From Zarea fungicola (lineage: Eukaryota > Ascomycota > Sordariomycetes > Hypocreales > Cordycipitaceae): a stretch of 45,753 bases of DNA. The notes beneath the pieces were generated by a model. The model was not told the origin of the DNA. It did no database searches and saw only the letters and a list, made by a program, of their open reading frames with translations. The stretch's first letter is position 1, and every line of letters starts with the position of its first letter. Shown in pieces: positions 42,831-45,753 of this stretch. The translations under genes and the position numbers were made by a program. Location: the NCBI GenBank assembly GCA_900169235.1, contig FWCC01000167.1, positions 1 through 45,753 of the forward strand. The letters run 5' to 3'.

Positions 42831-45680
42831 ATGGCCTCTCCTACAAAACAGGAGGATAGGGATCTGCTGCAAAACGAGTCACAGCAAGATAATAATAATG
42901 AATCAGATGACTCTGATATTGAGCTGGAAGAATTGACTAATGACATAGATGCCGACTTACTTACCAGCACACGCCGCGGGCAGTTGAAGAAGAAAAGGTA
43001 TGCCACGGAAGCCTCGGATCGCTACTGGCCGTGGATCCTTGCTTGGCGATTGCGCAAAAGAACACTCGTGTTGCTTGTGGTAATAGCCCTCCTGATAGTT
43101 GTTGGCGGTTTATTTGGATGGGGGAAGTATACGCAAACCCCTCCAGACGGCCAGTCACCCCCTTGGTATCCATCCCCTAAAGGCGGCACAGTCTCGCAAT
43201 GGGCGGCAAGCTACGAGAAAGCTTCCAAAATGGTCAGAAAAATGACATTGGCTGAGAAAGTTAACATCACCACGGGTACTGGATGGGCAATGGGGCTTGC
43301 GGTTGGAAATACCGGGCCAGCTATCCACGCTGGGTTTCCTTCTCTGGCATTACAGGACGGGCCACTCGGCATCAGATTTGCAGATAATGCAACTGCATTT
43401 CCAGCAGGAATAACAGTGGGCGCAACTTGGAACAAACAGCTCATGTACCAACGCGGTCAAGCACATGGAAAGGAAGCGCGAGAAAAAGGCATCAATGTTC
43501 TTCTTGGCCCTGCCGTTGGCCCAATTGGTCGCACGCCTGCTGGTGGTCGGAATTGGGAAGGCTTTGGCGCAGATCCATATCTTCAAGGCATCGCAGCAGC
43601 AGAAACGATCCGTGGTATTCAAGGTGAGGGCGTTATGGCCACTATTAAGCATTTCATTGCCAACGAACAAGAACACTTCCGCCAGCCATGGGCTTGGGGT
43701 CTGCCACACGCCATTTCATCCAATCTTGATGATAGAACTTTGCACGAACTTTACGCCTGGCCGTTCGCCAACGCTGTCAAGGCTGGAGTCGCCAGTGTAA
43801 TGTGCTCCTATAACATGGTCAATAACTCCTACGCATGTGGCAACTCGAAAATGCTGAACGGAATTCTCAAGGACGAACTGGGTTTCCAAGGTTTTGTCAT
43901 GTCCGATTGGCTCGCACAGCAATCCGGCATGGGTAGCGCGCTGGCAGGCCTTGATATGTCAATGCCAGGCGATGGGTTGGGCTGGGTCGATGGCAAGTCG
44001 CTTTGGGGCCCTCACCTGTCACGGGCTGTGCTGAATGGCTCGCTTCCGGTTTCTCGACTGGATGACATGGCCGTACGTATCGTCGCATCGTGGTACCAAC
44101 TTGGTCAAGACGACACATCACGATTTGACGGTAAAGGACCAAATTTTTCCTCCTGGACAAATGACAAAATGGGCTATATTAACCATGGCAGCTCATCCGC
44201 TCAACCCAAAGTCGAGGTGAACAAATACATCAACGTTCAACACAACCACTCGATAGTGGCCCGAGAAATTGCCATTGAAGGTACAGTCCTTCTTAAAAAC
44301 ACAGGTATTCTGCCTTTGAGTCGTTCTGGGCACCATTCCGAACGAAAGCGAGGAAATAAGACAAGAATTGGCATCTTTGGGGATGATGCAGGCCCGGGGT
44401 TAGGCCCCAACCATTGCGAGGACAGAGGATGCAACCAAGGAACGCTCGGCTCTGGGTGGGGGAGTGGTGCAGTTGAGTTTCCCTATCTCGTGACACCGGA
44501 AGCTGCCTTGAAGGAAGGGTTCAACTCTGATGCTGTAAATGTGTCCTCGTCGCTCACAAACGGAAGGCCAAGCAATACTTTGCTGCAGAACATGGATATC
44601 TGTGTTGTATTTGTCAACTCTGACAGTGGTGAAGGATACCTCAAATGGGGCTCGGTCGCAGGAGATCGAAATGATCTTTTATTGCAGAACGGCGGCGATG
44701 ATCTTGTTGTTGCGGTTGCTGATGGATGTCATGGTGGGCATGGCAAGACCATAGCCGTCGTCCACGCGGTTGGACCGGTCATCCTAGAACGCTGGATTGA
44801 CCACCCAGGCATTGGGGCTGTTCTAGCAGCAAATTTGCCCGGCGAGGAGAGCGGAAATGCCATTGCTGCAATTATTTTTGGTGATGTATCTCCAAGTGGC
44901 AAATTGCCGTACACGATTGGCAGAAACCTCGAAGACTACGGCTCCGGAACCAAGATCATGTACACACCAAACGGCCTCGTCCCTCAACAGGACTTTAATG
45001 AAGGCGTCTACATAGACTACCGACATTTCGACCGGTTCAACATTGAGCCCCGGTTTGAATTCGGCTTTGGGCTTTCCTACACGACCTTTAATTATAGCAA
45101 CTTGCAGGTTGCAGAAGTGAAGCCAAAGTCGAAGCTCGCGGGTGCGGGAGAGCGACCGGAAGACACCGCAACGCCCCCATCCTTTGATGACAAGATCCCA
45201 GACATAAGCGAGGCGATTTTCCCTGCCGAAATCCGCAAGCTCCAAAAATACATTTACCCATACATAACATCAGCAGCCGAGATTAAGCCCGGAGACTATC
45301 CCTATCCTGACGGATACAATGTCCAACGGCCACGATCTGCGGCGGGTGGCGGCGAAGGCGGCCATCCAGAGCTTTGGGAGACGCACGTATTTGTAACAGC
45401 TGACATTGGTAATGAAGGCAACGTTGCGGGCAAAGCAGTGCCACAGCTCTACGTCTCATTTCCTCACGTACAAGGTGTTGATTTTCCAGTCCGTGTTCTC
45501 CGCGGCTTTGACAAGGTGTACCTAACTCCAGGCCAGTCCCGGTCGGTGCAATTTAATTTGACGCGACGGGACCTCAGTTACTGGGACACAAACCTCCAGA
45601 ACTGGGTGATGCCCGACGGCGAATTCTCCGTATCTATTGGTGCCAGCTCAAGAGACATGCACCTCACAGGCAAATGGTGA
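42831..45680 (+). CDS. Type II membrane GH3 beta-glucosidase
   Basis: Intronless, 949 aa, ATG at 42831. The acidic N-tail (about 1-75; DDSDIELEEL) and a single transmembrane helix at about 78-96 (TLVLLVVIALLIVVGGLFGW) predict a signal-anchor protein with the catalytic part outside or luminal. The GH3 N-domain has DGPLGIRFAD, the GRNWEGFGADPYLQG motif, KHFIANEQEHFR and the nucleophile Asp359 in GFVMSDW; the GH3 C-domain has EGTVLLKNTGILPL, DSGEGYLKWG and GKLPYTIGR; a fibronectin III-like domain ends the protein, preceded by a long insertion (about 90 residues, after FGFGLSYTTFNYSN) rich in Pro, Lys and Asp. Family role: releases glucose from beta-glucosides. The membrane-anchored form is known among fungal GH3 enzymes. 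Stop TGA at 45678-45680. Confidence 0.95.
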   Translation: MASPTKQEDRDLLQNESQQDNNNESDDSDIELEELTNDIDADLLTSTRRGQLKKKRYATEASDRYWPWILAWRLRKRTLVLLVVIALLIVVGGLFGWGKYTQTPPDGQSPPWYPSPKGGTVSQWAASYEKASKMVRKMTLAEKVNITTGTGWAMGLAVGNTGPAIHAGFPSLALQDGPLGIRFADNATAFPAGITVGATWNKQLMYQRGQAHGKEAREKGINVLLGPAVGPIGRTPAGGRNWEGFGADPYLQGIAAAETIRGIQGEGVMATIKHFIANEQEHFRQPWAWGLPHAISSNLDDRTLHELYAWPFANAVKAGVASVMCSYNMVNNSYACGNSKMLNGILKDELGFQGFVMSDWLAQQSGMGSALAGLDMSMPGDGLGWVDGKSLWGPHLSRAVLNGSLPVSRLDDMAVRIVASWYQLGQDDTSRFDGKGPNFSSWTNDKMGYINHGSSSAQPKVEVNKYINVQHNHSIVAREIAIEGTVLLKNTGILPLSRSGHHSERKRGNKTRIGIFGDDAGPGLGPNHCEDRGCNQGTLGSGWGSGAVEFPYLVTPEAALKEGFNSDAVNVSSSLTNGRPSNTLLQNMDICVVFVNSDSGEGYLKWGSVAGDRNDLLLQNGGDDLVVAVADGCHGGHGKTIAVVHAVGPVILERWIDHPGIGAVLAANLPGEESGNAIAAIIFGDVSPSGKLPYTIGRNLEDYGSGTKIMYTPNGLVPQQDFNEGVYIDYRHFDRFNIEPRFEFGFGLSYTTFNYSNLQVAEVKPKSKLAGAGERPEDTATPPSFDDKIPDISEAIFPAEIRKLQKYIYPYITSAAEIKPGDYPYPDGYNVQRPRSAAGGGEGGHPELWETHVFVTADIGNEGNVAGKAVPQLYVSFPHVQGVDFPVRVLRGFDKVYLTPGQSRSVQFNLTRRDLSYWDTNLQNWVMPDGEFSVSIGASSRDMHLTGKW

Positions 45681-45753
45681 GGCAGCAGTCGCGAACAGAG
45701 AGAGCAACGGTTCGTGGTGGGAGGCCGCGACCAAAAAAAAAAGAAAAAAAAAA
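45681..45753 (+). other. GH3 3' flank with A-rich end
   Basis: 73 bp after the stop, ending in an A-tract with a single G. The window ends inside it. Confidence 0.6.

Overview
The window is nuclear DNA of a filamentous ascomycete (Pezizomycotina). Its small GTPase, Tim17, Cwc25 and cell-wall enzymes read most like a sordariomycete, possibly Hypocreales; that placement is inference from protein flavour, not from a search. Genes have short GT-AG introns of about 54-100 nt, pyrimidine-rich leaders and wide AT-rich spacers. I read 17 protein genes (one cut by the left edge, one apparently broken), one intron-bearing tRNA-Ser, one uncertain small ORF, and one foldback/MITE-like element. Several genes (tim17, rho3, the mitochondrial uS14 gene, the Snf7-like gene, the dioxygenase and the zinc-cluster gene) appear only when exons are joined, and I resolved splice sites by hand.

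Layout. 1-3 kb: 3' part of a very Gly/Asn/Leu-rich tandem-repeat protein. 3-6.6 kb: gene-free, with a ~400 bp inverted-repeat element. 6.6-8.1 kb: GPI-type GH72 beta-1,3-glucanosyltransferase. 11.5-13.2 kb: five-exon conserved protein of unknown function. 14.5-15.9 kb: flavohemoglobin with a mitochondrial-type presequence. 18.9-21.7 kb: TIM17 and an amino-acid permease. 22.3-25.7 kb: a divergent Snf7/ESCRT-III paralogue, a small doubtful ORF and a PhyH-type dioxygenase. 26.0-27.7 kb: a Zn2Cys6 transcription-factor gene whose zinc cluster is split by 35 extra bases. 28.3-30.6 kb: tRNA-Ser(GCU) and a secreted GMC oxidoreductase. 32.4-34.2 kb: a CRH-type GH16 transglycosylase with a membrane anchor and cytoplasmic tail. 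35.9-36.6 kb: a small coiled-coil protein. 38-39 kb: RHO3. 40-41.3 kb: splicing factor CWC25. 41.9-42.4 kb: mitochondrial ribosomal protein uS14m. 42.8-45.7 kb: a type II membrane GH3 beta-glucosidase.

How it fits together. Most of the window is housekeeping, with an over-representation of cell-wall and secretion functions (GH72, GH16/CRH, GH3, Gly-rich repeat protein, Rho3). The accessory stretch is about 22-31 kb: AT-richer spacers, a divergent paralogue, an apparently decaying regulator next to an Fe(II)/2-oxoglutarate-type oxygenase, and a flavin oxidase. It looks like a remnant or minimal catabolic/secondary-metabolism neighbourhood. I saw no CRISPR array, no prokaryotic defence system and no intact transposase.
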